Assembly (NCBI GenBank): GCA_030035585.1
Contig: CM057467.1
Span: forward strand, 69,552,941-69,616,940
DNA: 64,000 bases
Direction of reading: 5' to 3'
Origin: Dugong dugon
Lineage: Eukaryota > Chordata > Mammalia > Sirenia > Dugongidae
Within the stretch, counting starts at the first letter, position 1. The number at the start of each line of letters is the position of its first letter. Below are positions 1 through 12,184 of the stretch, one piece after another. Made by a program: the position numbers and the translations under genes. The notes beneath the pieces are model-generated. The model worked only from the letters and a program-made list of their open reading frames with translations, did no database searches and was not told the DNA's origin.

Positions 1-498
1 CAAAGTACTTACCAACCCATGGAATTCTGTTTTCGTCCTTCCTTGGCCACAAACAGTTGTTAAGCACCAGCTGTGTGTGAGGCCCTGTGCTCGGTACCAG
101 AGCTTTCAGAAGAACTCTCAAGCATATGTGTGTATGTGTATATATGTGTACAACACACACTCCCCTAACTAATCACCATACAAGGTAGCATTAAGAGAGG
201 TATAAATAGAATCTTACAGGATTTTAAAGACGAGAAAAAGGCATATCTGATAGGGCGAATGGGGTTTCCTTTGGCCTGATATAAAGCGTAAGTAGCTTTT
301 GAACATATGGAAATGGCATGACATGTTCCACATGGAGAGAAGATCTTGAACGAAGTCGGGGAGACTAGTTTGTAGGGAGAGCAATGAGTGTATGCAGGAA
401 TACAGTGGTAAGTAAGCTAGAGGTCAGAGCATATTTTTCACGTCAGGCTGAGGAGTTTCTGTAGGCAACCAAAAGCCATTTATATTTTTGAACAGGGG
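1..498. other. PAK1 intron, no gene
   Basis: Intronic DNA. TTGTTAAGCACCAGCTGTGTG near 58 looks like a weak MIR/L2-type remnant. A short TG/TA-rich stretch lies at 127-150. Nothing else is recognised. Confidence 0.6.
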
Positions 499-2375
499 TG
501 TCATGGATGGAATTGTGTCCCCCCAAAACATGTGTGTATCAGCTTGGCTAGGTCATGATTCCCAGCATTGTATGATTGTGTAATCTGACGTGATTTCCTT
601 ATGTGTTGTAAACTCTATCGCTGTGATGAGGTTATACTGATGAGGTATACAAGATTGGATAGTATCTTAATCCAGTCTCTTTTGAGATATAAAAGAGAGA
701 AGCAAACAGAGACACATGGGAACCTTATACTACCCGGAAAGCAGTGCTGGGAGCAGAGTGGGTCCTTTGGACCTGAGGTTCCTGTGCAGAGAAGCTCCCA
801 GATCAAGAGAAGACTGATGTATCACAAGGACCTTCCTCCAGAGCCAACAGAGAGAAAGCCTTCTCCTGGAGCTGATGCCCTGAATTTGGACTTGTAGCTG
901 ACTGGACTGTGAGAGAATAAACTTCTCTTTGTTAAAGCCATCCACTCCTGGTATTTCTGTTAGAGCAGCACTAGATGACTAAGACAGAATTTGGTACCAG
1001 GATTAGGGTGCTGCTCTAACAGATACCTAAAATGTGGGCGCAGTTTTGAAATTGTGAATGTATAGAGGAGCGGCAGCAGCAGAGGCCCTGCAGCAGCAGA
1101 GAACCAACAGCAGCAGAACCAGGAGTCCAGTGCGAGATGGTGCTGGAGCTGACCCACGGAGCTTGAGAGAGCTGAGTGCCTATGTGCAGGAGGCTTCCTG
1201 GTGGAGTGGAGTGCCTCCGGGCACTTATCAGTGGAGCTACCGAGCTTTGGAACACTTGCCCCAGCAAGGCAAATGCGGGTATGAGGCCCAAGGGCCAAGA
1301 GGCCACAGGAAGCAGAAGCTGAAGAGACAAGGAACAAAAGAAGCTCAAAAGGTATGGCCATGACCTCAGGGGTTCCAAAGGGTGGAGCCATGGCCTCTGG
1401 TATTTCTAAGGGTGGAGTTGTCACTCCGATGGACTAGGAGAATAGTGCAGCTAAAGCCGAGGGAGCAGAATTGCCCTCCCAGTGGGCCTGGAAGGCAGAG
1501 CTGAAGCCTAGGGCCGAAGGGCCTCCACTCAGAATCCGGAGACTGTGGCCAATACCTAGAGTATGGAGGGCAGGACTATTGTGTAAATTGCCTCAGAGAA
1601 CAGAAGATTATTTTCAAAGCTTTGAGGGCTAATGTAATGTGTTCTGCTGACTTGCTTGGTGCCTGTTATCCCTTCTCCCCCAGTTTCTACCATTTGTAAT
1701 AGAAATGTCTAGCTTGTGCCTATTATGCCGTTGTACCTTTGGAAGCAAATAACTTGTATTCTAGATTTCACAGATGAAGAGGAATTTTTGGATTTCGGAC
1801 TTGGAGTTAAGACTTATGCTGTGATATGATGAGATGAATATGTTTTGCATGTTGCAAGGATGTGATTTTTGGGGGGCCAACGGGTGGCATGTCCTGGATT
1901 GAACTGTGTCCCCCCAGAAATGTGTGTATCAACTTGGCTAGGTCATGATTCCCAGCATTATATGATTGTGTAATCTGATGTGATTTCCTTACGTGTTGTA
2001 AACTCTATCACTATGATGAGGTTATACTGAAGAGGTATACAAGATTGAATAGTATCTTAATCTAATCTCTTTTGAGATATAAAAGAGAGAAGCAGACAGA
2101 GACACATGGGAACCTCATACCATCCAGAAAGCAGTGCTGGGAGCAGAGTGGGTCCTTTGGACCTGAGGTTCCTGCTCGGAGAAGCTCCTAGACCAAGAGA
2201 AGACTGGTGCATCACAAGGACCTTCCTCCAGAGCCAACAGAGAGAAAGCCTTCTCCTGGAACTGATGCCCTGAATTTGGACTTGTAGCTGACTGGACTGT
2301 GAGAGAATAAACTTCTCTTGTTAAAGCCATCCACTTGTGGTATTTCTGTTAGTGCAGCACTAGATGACTAAGACA
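499..2375 (+). mobile_element. Complete MaLR-like LTR retrotransposon (LTR-internal-LTR)
   Basis: Two closely similar LTRs (499-986 and 1890-2375), each opening TGTC and closing AAGACA, flank about 0.9 kb of internal sequence. The internal part opens GAATTTGGTACCAGGA, as MaLR internal regions do, and ends in a purine-rich GGGGGGCC tract before the second LTR. Each LTR has TATAAAAG and AATAAA. The flanking pentamers are AGGGG (494-498) and AGGGA (2376-2380), a 5-bp target duplication with one change. No gag or pol is recognised, which is usual for non-autonomous MaLR elements. The element lies in sense in a PAK1 intron. Confidence 0.85.
987..1889 (+). mobile_element. Internal region of the MaLR-like element, non-coding
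   Basis: A 101-codon open stretch at 1058-1363 (CAG/GCA-rich at its start) has no recognisable family and is likely fortuitous. There is no reverse transcriptase or protease motif. Confidence 0.7.
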
Positions 2376-2428
2376 AGGGAAGAGTGCGATCAAATATGTA
2401 TGGTAAGGAAGATCAGTCTGGCCACTGT

Positions 2429-2590
2429 TTAATAGCTCTGTATTTAAGTCACATATCTTTTCTGAAACACAATTTCCTCATCTGCTGAAAGAGGTTAAAT
2501 AGTAGTGCTTAACTCATAGGGTGTCTGTGAGGATTAAATAACAAATTTCAGAACGGTTTACATAGCACCTAACACATAAAAATGGATACA
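2429..2590 (+). repeat. MIR SINE
   Basis: TTTCCTCATCTGCTGAAAG, then GTGAGGATTAAATAA and AGCACCTAACACATA, follow the MIR consensus in the + direction, with substitutions typical of an old copy. Confidence 0.8.
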
Positions 2591-2934
2591 AAAGTGCCTT
2601 GGAAACTAAAATATACCTTATATTTGGTAAAGTATTTTGATTGCTTATGGAAACTTGTTTAATTTGCTATAGACAAAAAAGTCCATCAAGATCTTCATAC
2701 ATAAACATTAGGGATCTCTTCCCCTTTTTTCTTCTCCCCTTAACCTGGTCAACTCTAATTTATCTTTCCACACCAAGTTCAAAAAGTCACCTTCATCTCT
2801 CTGAAACCTCCCTAAATTGCCAGCTTAGCAGAGTTCATGCATTGTATTGTGTTTCTGTAGCATTTTTTATGAACTTGTGTTATAGCACCTCTTTTATATT
2901 GTGATATTTAAAAAGTATTTTTCTACATCAAGGT

Positions 2935-3092
2935 TTGATTTAAAAATTTAGTGTGCATCAGAATCACCTGGAGTGCTTATTAAAACACAGAGTTCTGATT
3001 CAGTAGGTTTGGGGTGGGACCTGAGAATTTTCATTTTCAACAAGTTCTGGAATAATGTTGATGGTCTTATTTTGAGAACCACTGATCTACAC
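2935..3092. repeat. MER5A-like hAT-Charlie MITE
   Basis: GTGCATCAGAATCACCTGGA, GATTCAGTAGGTTTGGGGTG and a terminal TGAGAACCACTG are the landmarks of MER5A-type non-autonomous hAT elements. It ends about 140 bp before the PAK1 exon at 3236. Confidence 0.75.
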
Positions 3093-3235
3093 TGATAAAT
3101 TGTGAATTTCTCAAGGAAGGACTAAGACAGTATCTTACTCATCTTCTTTTCCCTAGTGCTTAAGGTCTGGTAGTTAGTGGTGCTCAGTAAATGTTGAATG
3201 ACTCTGGTTGCACATCATCTGTTCTCTGACTTCAG

Positions 3236-3348
3236 GTGGCCATTAAGCAGATGAATCTTCAGCAGCAGCCGAAGAAAGAGCTGATTATTAATGAGATCCT
3301 GGTCATGAGGGAAAACAAGAACCCAAACATTGTGAACTATTTGGACAG
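3236..3348 (+). CDS. PAK1: PAK1 coding exon: ATP lysine and helix C
   Basis: This 113-bp exon starts in phase 0 after TTCAG and ends before GTATGG, leaving two bases of a split serine codon. It encodes residues 296-332 by human numbering. VAIK supplies the ATP-anchoring lysine (Lys299), and NEILVM supplies the helix-C glutamate (Glu315) that salt-bridges to it in the active kinase. Residues MNLQQQ and [14 protein letters not shown] match PAK1 rather than PAK2 as I know these paralogues. The preceding exon with the glycine-rich loop is not in the window, so the 3.2 kb upstream is intron. The protein acts in the cytoplasm and at membrane ruffles. Confidence 0.97.
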
Positions 3349-3978
3349 GTATGGCATGTGGGTCTTGTCAGAGGGATAGGGCCTTTGGGACTAATGGGTG
3401 GTAGAGCTATTAGAGGAGACGGCAATACCAGCACTCAGAATAGCCTCCATTTAAGAGTCTTCTGTGATTCTGAGCTTTCTGCCTCTGACCTTGCATACTG
3501 CTGGACTTGTCTGATTGCTGGAAGATCCTTCACAGCTAGTCCTAATACTGTTTGTTTTTCTGCCTCAAGGAAGTATTTCAGCCCATCTGCCTGAGTCTAA
3601 AATCTAGGTTTTCAAATTGTTCTTCATCCCAAATCTTTCCTTATTCTGTTCACCTTCCTGAGTAATTACTAGTTTGTTTGTATGCTCTTAAAATATGATG
3701 CTTGGTATTAGATGCTTCATTTGAGATCTGACCAGTATGGGGAGAGTGGGACTCCACCTTTATTCTAAATTTAACACAAAATAATGATTTATTTTTTTTA
3801 GCAAGCCTGTTTTGTTGTTGTCTCCTTGTAAGTTTGTGGTCAGCTAAAATCTCTGATCATTTTTTACATAAGCTTGTATTAAACAAGAACTGTAGAACTT
3901 TTTAGTTACCTTCATTAAATCTTATCTTTATTATTTCAGTCTGTTATTCTAGCCCACAGAATTCACTTGTTCAAGATA
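3349..3978. other. PAK1 intron, no feature seen
   Basis: No repeat family or exon is recognised between the exon at 3236 and the MIR at 3979. Confidence 0.6.
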
Positions 3979-4209
3979 GTAGTAGTGGTTGTAGCTAACA
4001 TTTGTATTGTGCTTTACTGTATACCAAGAACTTTATGAACAGTATATCATTAGGAGGTAGGGCGTATTATCTGTATGTTACAGATGAGGAAACTAAGGTT
4101 CATAGAAGTTAATAAATTGCCCAAGATCACTAATCCAGTAAGTAGCAAATCAAGGTTTTGAACTTGAATATTTCTCTTACCAAAATCTATGTTCTTTCTA
4201 TTGTATCAT
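3979..4209 (-). repeat. MIR SINE, antisense
   Basis: GTAGCTAACATTTGTATTGT, TACAGATGAGGAAACTAAGG and TTGCCCAAGATCACTAATCC follow the reverse complement of MIR. Confidence 0.85.
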
Positions 4210-5402
4210 GTTCTTTTTAAAAAAAGAAAAAGAAAATTTAAACTTCTTGCATAGGTTTCAGAGATATCACAAGTGGGTGGTATTGGACCAAGTCTTTGAC
4301 TTTAATTCCTTTTCTATTTGTACTGCACTACCAGCTACCTCTCCCTCTAAATTGTTGGAAAATTACATAAGTGTGTTTTCTTGTTCTGCACCTAAAACAT
4401 TGATAAGCTTCAATTTCTTTAAAGAGGAAAGGAGTTGGATATGATACTGATAGCTGCAGAGAGCAAAGCCTTCTCCTTTTTGGAGATAGTGGTGTCTCCT
4501 TGATGTGGATCTTGACTAGCTCTGAAGATTTCCTCTGAAAATTGTTTATCACCTCTCTATCTCTTTTAAGACCTTATTATACAGAGAATATAACTTGGAC
4601 AAATTGCTGAAGGCTATGCGGTAGCAGATTTTGGCTCGGGATAAAGAAGAATGAAAGTTATCCAGTAAGGGTATGGCCTGTCTCGTAAAACAGTGAGTTC
4701 CTCATCTCTGGAGATATCTAAGCAGTAAAATAGAGGACCATGTTGTTGAAGGAATTTGAGTGCTGGTAGTGGAATTAGAAGACTTACAGATTTGATGATG
4801 CCTTTACGGATGTTTCCAGAGACTATAGTATGGAATCAGAAGTAAATAAGGCCCAGTCTGCCCTCAAATAGCTCCTGGTCTGATGGAGACCTCTGTGGGA
4901 ACAGAGAAGAGGGTGCCCTTAACCTGAGCATTCAGCAAAGTCATTGCAGATGAGGGTGTATGGTTTTGTGTGATGTCCCAGAGAAGAACTCCATCCATAT
5001 TTGTTCTTCTCCAAATACGTGATAATGCTCTGGGGCTCTGCTTCTGAACTGTGAGTTTTGAAGGTGTCTTGGTACAGTGACTAGCCACAAAGTGTTTGAG
5101 AAAACCTTAATTTGGTCTTGCATTGTCTTAGCTTTGACATGCCAGGTCCAGGAAGGGAGACTCTGCTTTGTCAACGCCCAGTGAAAGTTACTTGGACCCC
5201 CATATTTCTTCTCCCAACTAGTACGAATTCATAGGTGTCTCCTCAGTGTGCTAGGTGGGAGGCCATAACCATGCATCCTTTTGTTAGGGAGGGTGTAGGC
5301 TTGTGCTAGTGGAGAGGTTTTTACCCAGTCCTGAATTCTCTCTTGGTCCAAGTCCACATAGTCTTCTCCTCAAAAGAGATTCTTGAAGAAAGATTTAATC
5401 TG
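4210..5402. other. PAK1 intron, no feature seen
   Basis: About 1.2 kb with no recognised repeat or exon. The short open frames here lack splice or codon support. Confidence 0.55.
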
Positions 5403-5887
5403 TGTCATGGTTTGAATTATGTCCCCCCAAAAAATGTGTGTATCATTTTGGCTAAGGCCATGATTCCTGGTACTGCGTGATTTTCCTGTATGTTGTAAAC
5501 CTGTCTCTATGATGTTAATGAGGGAGGATAGGTAGCAGTTGTGTTAGTAAGGCAGGACCTGATCTACAAGACTGGATTGTGTCCTGAGGCAATCTCTTGA
5601 GATATAAAAGACAGAAGTGAGCAGTGAGACAGGGGGACCTCATACCATCAAGAAAGTAGTGCCAGGAGCAGAGCGCGTCCTTTGGACCGGGGTCCCTGCG
5701 CGGAGAAGCTCCTGGTCTGGGGGAACACCAAAGAGAAGAAGGCCGACAGAGAGAAAAAGCCTTCCTCTGGAGCTGACGCCCTGAATTTGGACTTCTAGCC
5801 TACTTTGACTGTGAGGAAGTAAACTTCTCTTTTTAAAACCATCCACTTGTGGTATTTCTGTTATGGCAGCACTAGATGACTAAGACA
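5403..5887 (+). mobile_element. Solo MaLR-like LTR
   Basis: Opens TGTCATGGTTTGAATTATG and closes GATGACTAAGACA, with TATAAAAG in the middle; the usual AATAAA is mutated (GAAGTAAACTTC). Perfect 5-bp duplication ATCTG at 5398-5402 and 5888-5892. Same family as the LTRs at 499 and 1890. Confidence 0.9.
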
Positions 5888-5892
5888 ATCTG

Positions 5893-6480
5893 TCAGGCTT
5901 ATTCATCATGGAAGATAAAAAAAATTACAGTACTTAATTACAAAGATATCAGAGTCTTATGGAAGGCACACTAGATTAGTGGTGAAGAAAACAGAATTAA
6001 AATTTTACCCTTTACCTGAGACCATTTGTTAAAACCTTTCAACAGTCTCCCCATCTGCCCAGCAGTAGCCATAATATCAGAATGTTGATAAGATGACATA
6101 CCAAATACTCAAGCCAAGAAGTTTTTTTTTTTCCAATCTAGCTGCTTTGTCCAAGGTTAGCAGAAGAGTTTATAGGGCCCTGAGCTACCCTCATTTTTAT
6201 TTGTCCTATTCTACAGTTGAGGAAACATTGATCAGACAGGCTCTGTGACCTTTTATTTATCATGTAACAGGGTTGAGTGATCCAACCTCTCAGTGAACCT
6301 AGGGGTTCTAACTCATATTGGTCCCATAATCTATCCAGGGATACATTACTAAATGGTAGCCCTTGGCATATCTGCAGCCCTTGATGAATTCATTCCATTT
6401 CTAGAAACAGTGACACTCAAAGTGGAGCTCATTGTCAGCATAATGATATGTGTATAATACTTTACAGTTTTTAAAGGGCT
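5893..6480. other. PAK1 intron, no feature seen
   Basis: No recognised repeat or exon. Confidence 0.5.
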
Positions 6481-6499
6481 TTTATAACTTTTTAAAATT

Positions 6500-6640
6500 T
6501 AATATTTATAATTATCTTTACTCATTCATTTATTCAGTAAATATCAGCATCTGCTGTGTCGGATTCTGGGATAGAGTCTTAAACAAGACTCAGTACTTGC
6601 TCTCATGGATCTCAGATCTAGTAGCACTCCCAGGGAAGTT
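6500..6640. repeat. L2/MIR-type remnant
   Basis: CTCATTCATTTATTCAGTAA followed by a run resembling the 3' part of L2-type repeats. Family assignment is approximate. Confidence 0.45.
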
Positions 6641-6734
6641 TAGTAACACTGCCTAATGTTGGTAACATGGGCTCTAAATCCCAAGCCCTTTCAACCAAAC
6701 CGTCTTCCTCAAATATTTGGGTGCTCTGTACTTG

Positions 6735-6768
6735 GATAAGTCGGAATCGACTCAATGGCGGTGGGCTA
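6735..6768 (+). repeat. AfroSINE 3' scrap
   Basis: AAGTCGGAATCGACTCAATG then GCGGTGGG is the AfroSINE tail. The rest of the element is missing. Confidence 0.75.
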
Positions 6769-7127
6769 CTTGGATGTTTTCAGAGGTGTGAGGATCATGC
6801 CTCTTGACAAAGCAAACTATTTTATTTCCAGTCTTTCTAATTTTAGAAAGTTTTTTTTTGTTGTTGTTGTAATGAGCTGTAATTTTTTTGTATCTTCAAC
6901 CTAGTGATCTTAGTTCTGCCTTTTGAGGCTTCACAGAATACATCGGCTTTGTTTTCTCCAGAAGAAATCCTTCAGTGTTTTAAACTCAGTGATCTGTCCC
7001 CCAGATTCTGCTTTTCTCTAGGCTAAAGAGCCCTAGACTCTTCCAGAGGTGATTGAGTGAGACACAGGTTCACTCTGTGCCTATGCTTAGCCTTTGAAAC
7101 CCAAAGCAATGTCTCAATGTACTCTGA

Positions 7128-7373
<246 letters not shown>

Positions 7374-7563
7374 TGATGGGATCTTAGCCTGGGCACTGTG
7401 GAAGTGGGAGAAATTTGTGACTCTTTCGTCTTCTCTTTTTATACCTGTGTTTTGTAATTTCTATCATCATGATATTTGTCTTTAATGATAACTTTATTCT
7501 GATTATAAAATTTGTACCCATTGAAAAAAAATTAGAACCAAAAAGTATTATAAAAAAAATCAT

Positions 7564-8200
7564 TCATAAAATGTTCTACATTCTACTTCGGTGAGTAGCA
7601 TCTGGGGTTTTAAAAGCCTGTGAGCAGTCATCTAAGATTCTCCACTGGTCTCACCCCTTTGGGAGCAAGGGGTAATGTAGAAGACTAAAGATACAAGAGA
7701 AAGATTAGTCCAAAGACTAATGAACCACAACTACTATGGCGTCCACCAGACCGAGTCCAGTACAACTAGATGGTGCCTGGCTACTACCACTGACTGCTCT
7801 GACAGAGATCACGGACAGAGCTGGAGAAAAATGTAGAACAAAATTCTAACTCACAAAAAAAGACCAGACTTACTGGTCTGACAGAGACTGCTGAAAACCC
7901 AAGAGTATGTCCCCCAGACACCCTTTTAGCTCAGTAATGAAGTCACTCCTAAGGTTCATCCTTCAGCCAAAGATTAGACAGGCCCATAAAACAAAACGAG
8001 ACTAAAGGGCCACACCAGCCCAGGGGCAAGGACTAGAAGGCAGATGGGGACAGGAAAGGTAGTAATAGAGAACCCAAGGTTGAGAAGGGAGAGTGTTGAC
8101 ATGTCGTGGGGTTGGTAACCAATGTCACAAAACAGTATGTGTACTAATTGTTTAATGAGAAACTAGTTTGTTCTGTAAACCTTCATCTAAAGTATAATTA
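7564..8200 (+). mobile_element. 5'-truncated L1 3' end, sense to PAK1
   Basis: The sequence from ATGTTCTACATTCTAC to CTTCATCTAAAGTATAATTA is the reverse complement of the L1 3' UTRs at 53.2-53.6 kb and 58 kb. It has a short A-tail and is flanked by TAAAAAAATCAT-like direct repeats near 7551-7564 and 8199-8210. Confidence 0.85.
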
Positions 8201-8278
8201 AAAAAATCATAATTTCAACCTTTAAAGATAACTGCTGTGAATATTTTGTAGTATTTTCCTTTATCTCTTTCCTATGGA

Positions 8279-8310
8279 TATATATATATACATATATATG
8301 TATATAAAAT
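8279..8310. repeat. AT-rich simple repeat
   Basis: Alternating TA and CATATA run between two L1 fragments. Confidence 0.7.
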
Positions 8311-9690
8311 ATTTTATTGTGTTTTAGGTGAAAGTTTACATAGCAAATTAGGTTCCCATTTAACAATTTTTGAACACATTGTTCCGTGACATTGGTTACA
8401 ATTTTTGCAAGGTGTCAGCATTCTCATTATTTCCATTCTGTTTGTTCTGTTGCCATGATCTAGCTTCCCTGCCCCTCCTTGCCTTTTCATCTTTGCTTTT
8501 GGGTAAATGTTGGCCATTTGGTCTCATGTAGTTGATTGTTTAAGGAAACACATTCCTCATGGGTGACTGTGTTTTATTTTATAAGCCAGTCTATTATTTG
8601 CCTGAAAGGAGACCTCTGAGAGTGGCTTCAGTTCCAAGTTCCAAGGGTATCTTAGGGCAGTAGTCTCAGGGTTTCTCTAGTCTCTGTCAGTCCAGTAAGT
8701 CTGGTCTTTTTTAGAAATTTGAGTTTTGCTCTACCTTTTTCTCCCATTCTGTCTGGGACCTTCTGTTGTGTCCCTGGTCAGAACAATTGGTGGTGGTAGC
8801 CGGGTACCATCTAGTTCTTCTGGTCTTAGGCTAGAAGAGTTTGTGTTTCATGGGGCTTTTAGTGCTGGGGACTAGTTTCTTCTCGGAGTCTTTGGTTTCC
8901 TCCATTCTTTTTGGCTCCAGACAGGAAGAGACCAATAATTGTATCTCAGATGGCTGCACGAAAAGCTTTTAAGATCCAGATGCTACTGACCAAACTAGGA
9001 TGTAGAACATTATTTTTATGAACTATGTTACGCCAATTAACTGAGTTGTCCTGTGAGGCTATGGTCCCAAGACCTTTGACCCAGTAAATCAACTCCATGG
9101 GTGTTTGGATATGTCTAGGAAATCTCCATAGCTGTGCCCCCATGTGCTTTGTTATATGTATGAATATGTATGTAGCACACCCAAACATGTATATGCTTAT
9201 GCCTACAAATATACCTATATATGCATGCGAATGTACTCATATATACCTTCCTATACACATATAGCACACATAAATACCTCTGTAACCACACACATATTTT
9301 TTGATTATTACTCTTTTTGCAAAAATGTATATGTTATAACATTTACTGTAATTGTCCTTTATTCTTGTGTACCTCTCAGTGTCTTCATTTACCTTGGTAA
9401 GTTGTGCTGACTTCTCCCATATTGTGTATTGGCTTTCCCATAACCAGAAATAACAGATATCTACTATCTAGCAAGTGGTTCCCTTTCCTTCCCTCCATTC
9501 CTAGTAACCATCAAAAGACATTGCTTTCTGTGTATATACCTATTCTTGACTTTTTATAAAAATGAGACTATACAATATTTGTCCTTTTGTAATTGACTTA
9601 TTTCACTCAGCATAATATCCTCCAGAGTCATCCATGTTATAAGGTGTTTCACAGACTCACCATTATTCTTTACAGTTGCTTCATATATAT
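8308..9690 (-). mobile_element. 5'-truncated L1, antisense to PAK1
   Basis: Begins as the reverse complement of the L1 3' UTR (TTTTAGGTGAAAGTTTACAT) and runs to the ORF2 C-terminal zone (TTATTTCACTCAGCATAATA), degraded and without long ORFs. Confidence 0.8.
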
Positions 9691-9776
9691 TTTTAATCAT
9701 ATTTTTATTCTGCGCTTGTGTTTTATGTGCTATGAAGAAAATAAACAAGAGTAAGAAGATAGTGACATAGGAGGTA

Positions 9777-9973
9777 CTGTACTGTTATGCAAATAATGCA
9801 CGCTTTCTACGTTTGTTTGCCAACTGAGCCCCTTATATTTTCATAAGTGCCACTATGCTAATTTTTTCACATATTGCTGTAAAAAATTAGCATAGCGAAC
9901 ATATGAAAATACCTGGATGGGGGGCATTGGCAAACAAACGTAGAAAGTGTGCTTTATTTGTGTAAAAGTGCAA
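9777..9973. mobile_element. Near-palindromic candidate MITE
   Basis: The two halves are reverse complements over almost the whole 197 bp. Paired segments include GCTTTCTACGTTTGTTTGCC (9802) with GGCAAACAAACGTAGAAAGT (9929), and CTATGCTAATTTTTT with AAAAAATTAGCATAG. The loop is about 13 bases near 9870-9882. Outer arms diverge but still pair, about 21 of 27. A TA dinucleotide stands at both ends (9775-9776 and 9974-9975), as expected of a Tc1/mariner-type target. I do not recognise the family, and there is no transposase inside. Confidence 0.6.
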
Positions 9974-9975
9974 TA

Positions 9976-11220
9976 CTATTATAGACAGGTTAGTCAGGGA
10001 AGGTCTCACCATAGATTTGAGTGATCTGAAGATCTGAATGATGTGAAAAAGCAAGCCAAGCAAAAATCTAGGGTAAAATATTTCTAAGCAAAAAAAATAG
10101 AAAACAAACTTAAATAGCTATCCTCATTTCTCCTCATTGCTATTTAATGTCTAGAGTCTGTAATATGCTGATGTATGTGTGAGAAAAAAACACCATAAGG
10201 GCTCCATGAGAAGCAGTATCCTCAGTGGATAGCTAGGTTTTCATTACAGCAAGAACATGAAGGGAATATTCAGAGCAGTTGAGGATATTGAGTGTTTTGC
10301 TGATGAGAAACTAGGATTTCCCAATGACCCAATAATAGAAAAGTTAGGAATTAGGAGAAGAGTAGAAAATTAGGTGAGGTTCAGAGTTTCATGAGGGTAA
10401 GTATAATAGAGTGGGAGGGGTTTGATGATCTAAGATCTAGAGGCATACAGATGAAATTATGTAGTTGTATATTTAATCAATGTTAGGAAAAATAAGACCC
10501 TGTAAAATCAATACTGCCCTAGAAAGTATGGTCAAGTTTACATTAACAACCTTGGGATGTAGAGAGCACACAAGTAGGTTAATGGAATTAACACAGGACT
10601 GGAATTTTTAGGAGATCTGACTTATTTTCTTTGCCCTACCAGTAATACAATGTTTCTCAACCTTTTTTAATTATCACCCCTCTAAGAAATCTTATTAGAC
10701 ATTCTCTTCCTAATCACTCTTTCCACATGAAGTTTGTTCTAAATTTAGCCACTGATATGTTCTTAGAAAGTAAAGTATTAAGTTAGAATTTTCCTATTGG
10801 TTTGCATCTTTAGTGTTTTACAGTTGGTAAAAGTTTCTAACCATTGGATTTAGTTGAAAATCTGAGATTCAATCATCCGATCCCTTTATTTTACAGATAG
10901 GAAAAGAGTAGCCTAGAGAGAGTAAGTGATTTGTCTAGAATGATATGGTTAGTCAGGTAGTGATAGAACTAAGCATTTTAATTGTATCATTCTGTCTCCT
11001 TGTTACTCATTCTGCCTGCTAAGTATAAGTGTTTTCCAAGGTTCTTTTCTTTATCCTCTTCTGTTTTTTATCAGTTTCAACCATTACTATAACTTAAAAA
11101 AAAAAAAAAATCCACCTCTTACCAAATGACTTGTAAATATTTATCTCAAGTTCAGACCTCTGTATAGAACTTAAGATGTGTTCCGTTGCCTACTGGACAT
11201 TTGTCCGTCAGTGTTCTATA
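9976..11220. other. PAK1 intron with weak repeat remnants
   Basis: A MIR-like stretch (TTTACAGATAGGAAAAGAGT) lies near 10,890. Nothing else is recognised. Confidence 0.5.
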
Positions 11221-11286
11221 AAACCAAAAACCAAACCCATTGCTGTTGAGTTGATTCCGACTCATAGTGATTCTATAGGTATGTCA
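11221..11286 (-). repeat. AfroSINE fragment, antisense
   Basis: AAACCAAACCCATTGCTGTT then GATTCCGACTCATAG is the antisense AfroSINE tail; truncated after the diagnostic segment. Confidence 0.85.
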
Positions 11287-11584
11287 AATTCAGCGTATCC
11301 AGAACAGTCCAAAATATCTCCTCACCAAAATAAGATTATCCCCCTAACTTCACTGCTTCTAATAATACCACTTCCATATGACTCTTATTTGTCCTTTTCC
11401 TCTAGTTCTCTCATTACAAAATCCTTTCCATTCTTCTTCACTAGTTTTTCTTGGACTTCAGGTTTTTCTTATTTTTTTTTTTTAATCAAGGATCTAATGT
11501 TCTATAAAACACTAAAGTAAATATGTTAGAGGGACATCATAATGAGAGAGACAGCATGGAGCATTATGAGAATGTTTAGTCAGG

Positions 11585-11695
11585 AGACTTGGTTCTAGAC
11601 AGTAGCTCTGCCACTGATTTGGGGCAAGTCCTTTAACTCATTGGGGCCTCACTTTATCTTAAAATGAGGTTAGATTAGTTGATTTTCTATAATTC
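11585..11695 (+). repeat. MIR SINE fragment
   Basis: TTGGTTCTAGACAGTAGC, GGCAAGTCCTTTAACTCA and CTCACTTTATCTTAAAATG follow a MIR in the + direction, ending 50 bp before a PAK1 exon. Confidence 0.65.
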
Positions 11696-11744
11696 TTCTG
11701 TATTAAATGTCTTCTTTCTCCCTCTGCCCACATCATTTCAATAG

Positions 11745-11849
<105 letters not shown>

Positions 11850-12184
11850 TAGAAGTCTTTGGAATGATAATACTTCTTTTTCCTGTGGGACCCTGTCCCC
11901 TGTGCGATGGAAATCATATAATAGTAGCCAGAAGACTCATCAATGGGTCTTTATTTCCTGGGATATGTGGATTCTTTATATTCCTCTCTCATAGAATGTA
12001 CTTTCATTTCTTTTTTATTCCTTTATACTTTCAGACAAAAATAATTTGCTGAATGCCTAGTATGTGCTAAGTCTGTTATGAGCACTGAGGGTACATGTTG
12101 CCTGCCATTGAGGAGTTCTCAGTCTAGAATAGGAGACACATAATAGATAATTCAAAGAAGGAGTTTAGTGTACATAATTCCTTT

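Noticed and set aside
601..945. Overlapping open stretches of 98, 63 and 71 codons
   Set aside because: They lie within the MaLR-like LTR and recur in its other copies; no protein family.
1016..1424. Minus-strand 154- and 120-codon open stretches
   Set aside because: Antisense to the MaLR internal region, low complexity, no motif, and opposite to another open stretch.
11176..11520. 114-codon open stretch
   Set aside because: Runs through an AfroSINE fragment and AT-rich intron; no family.
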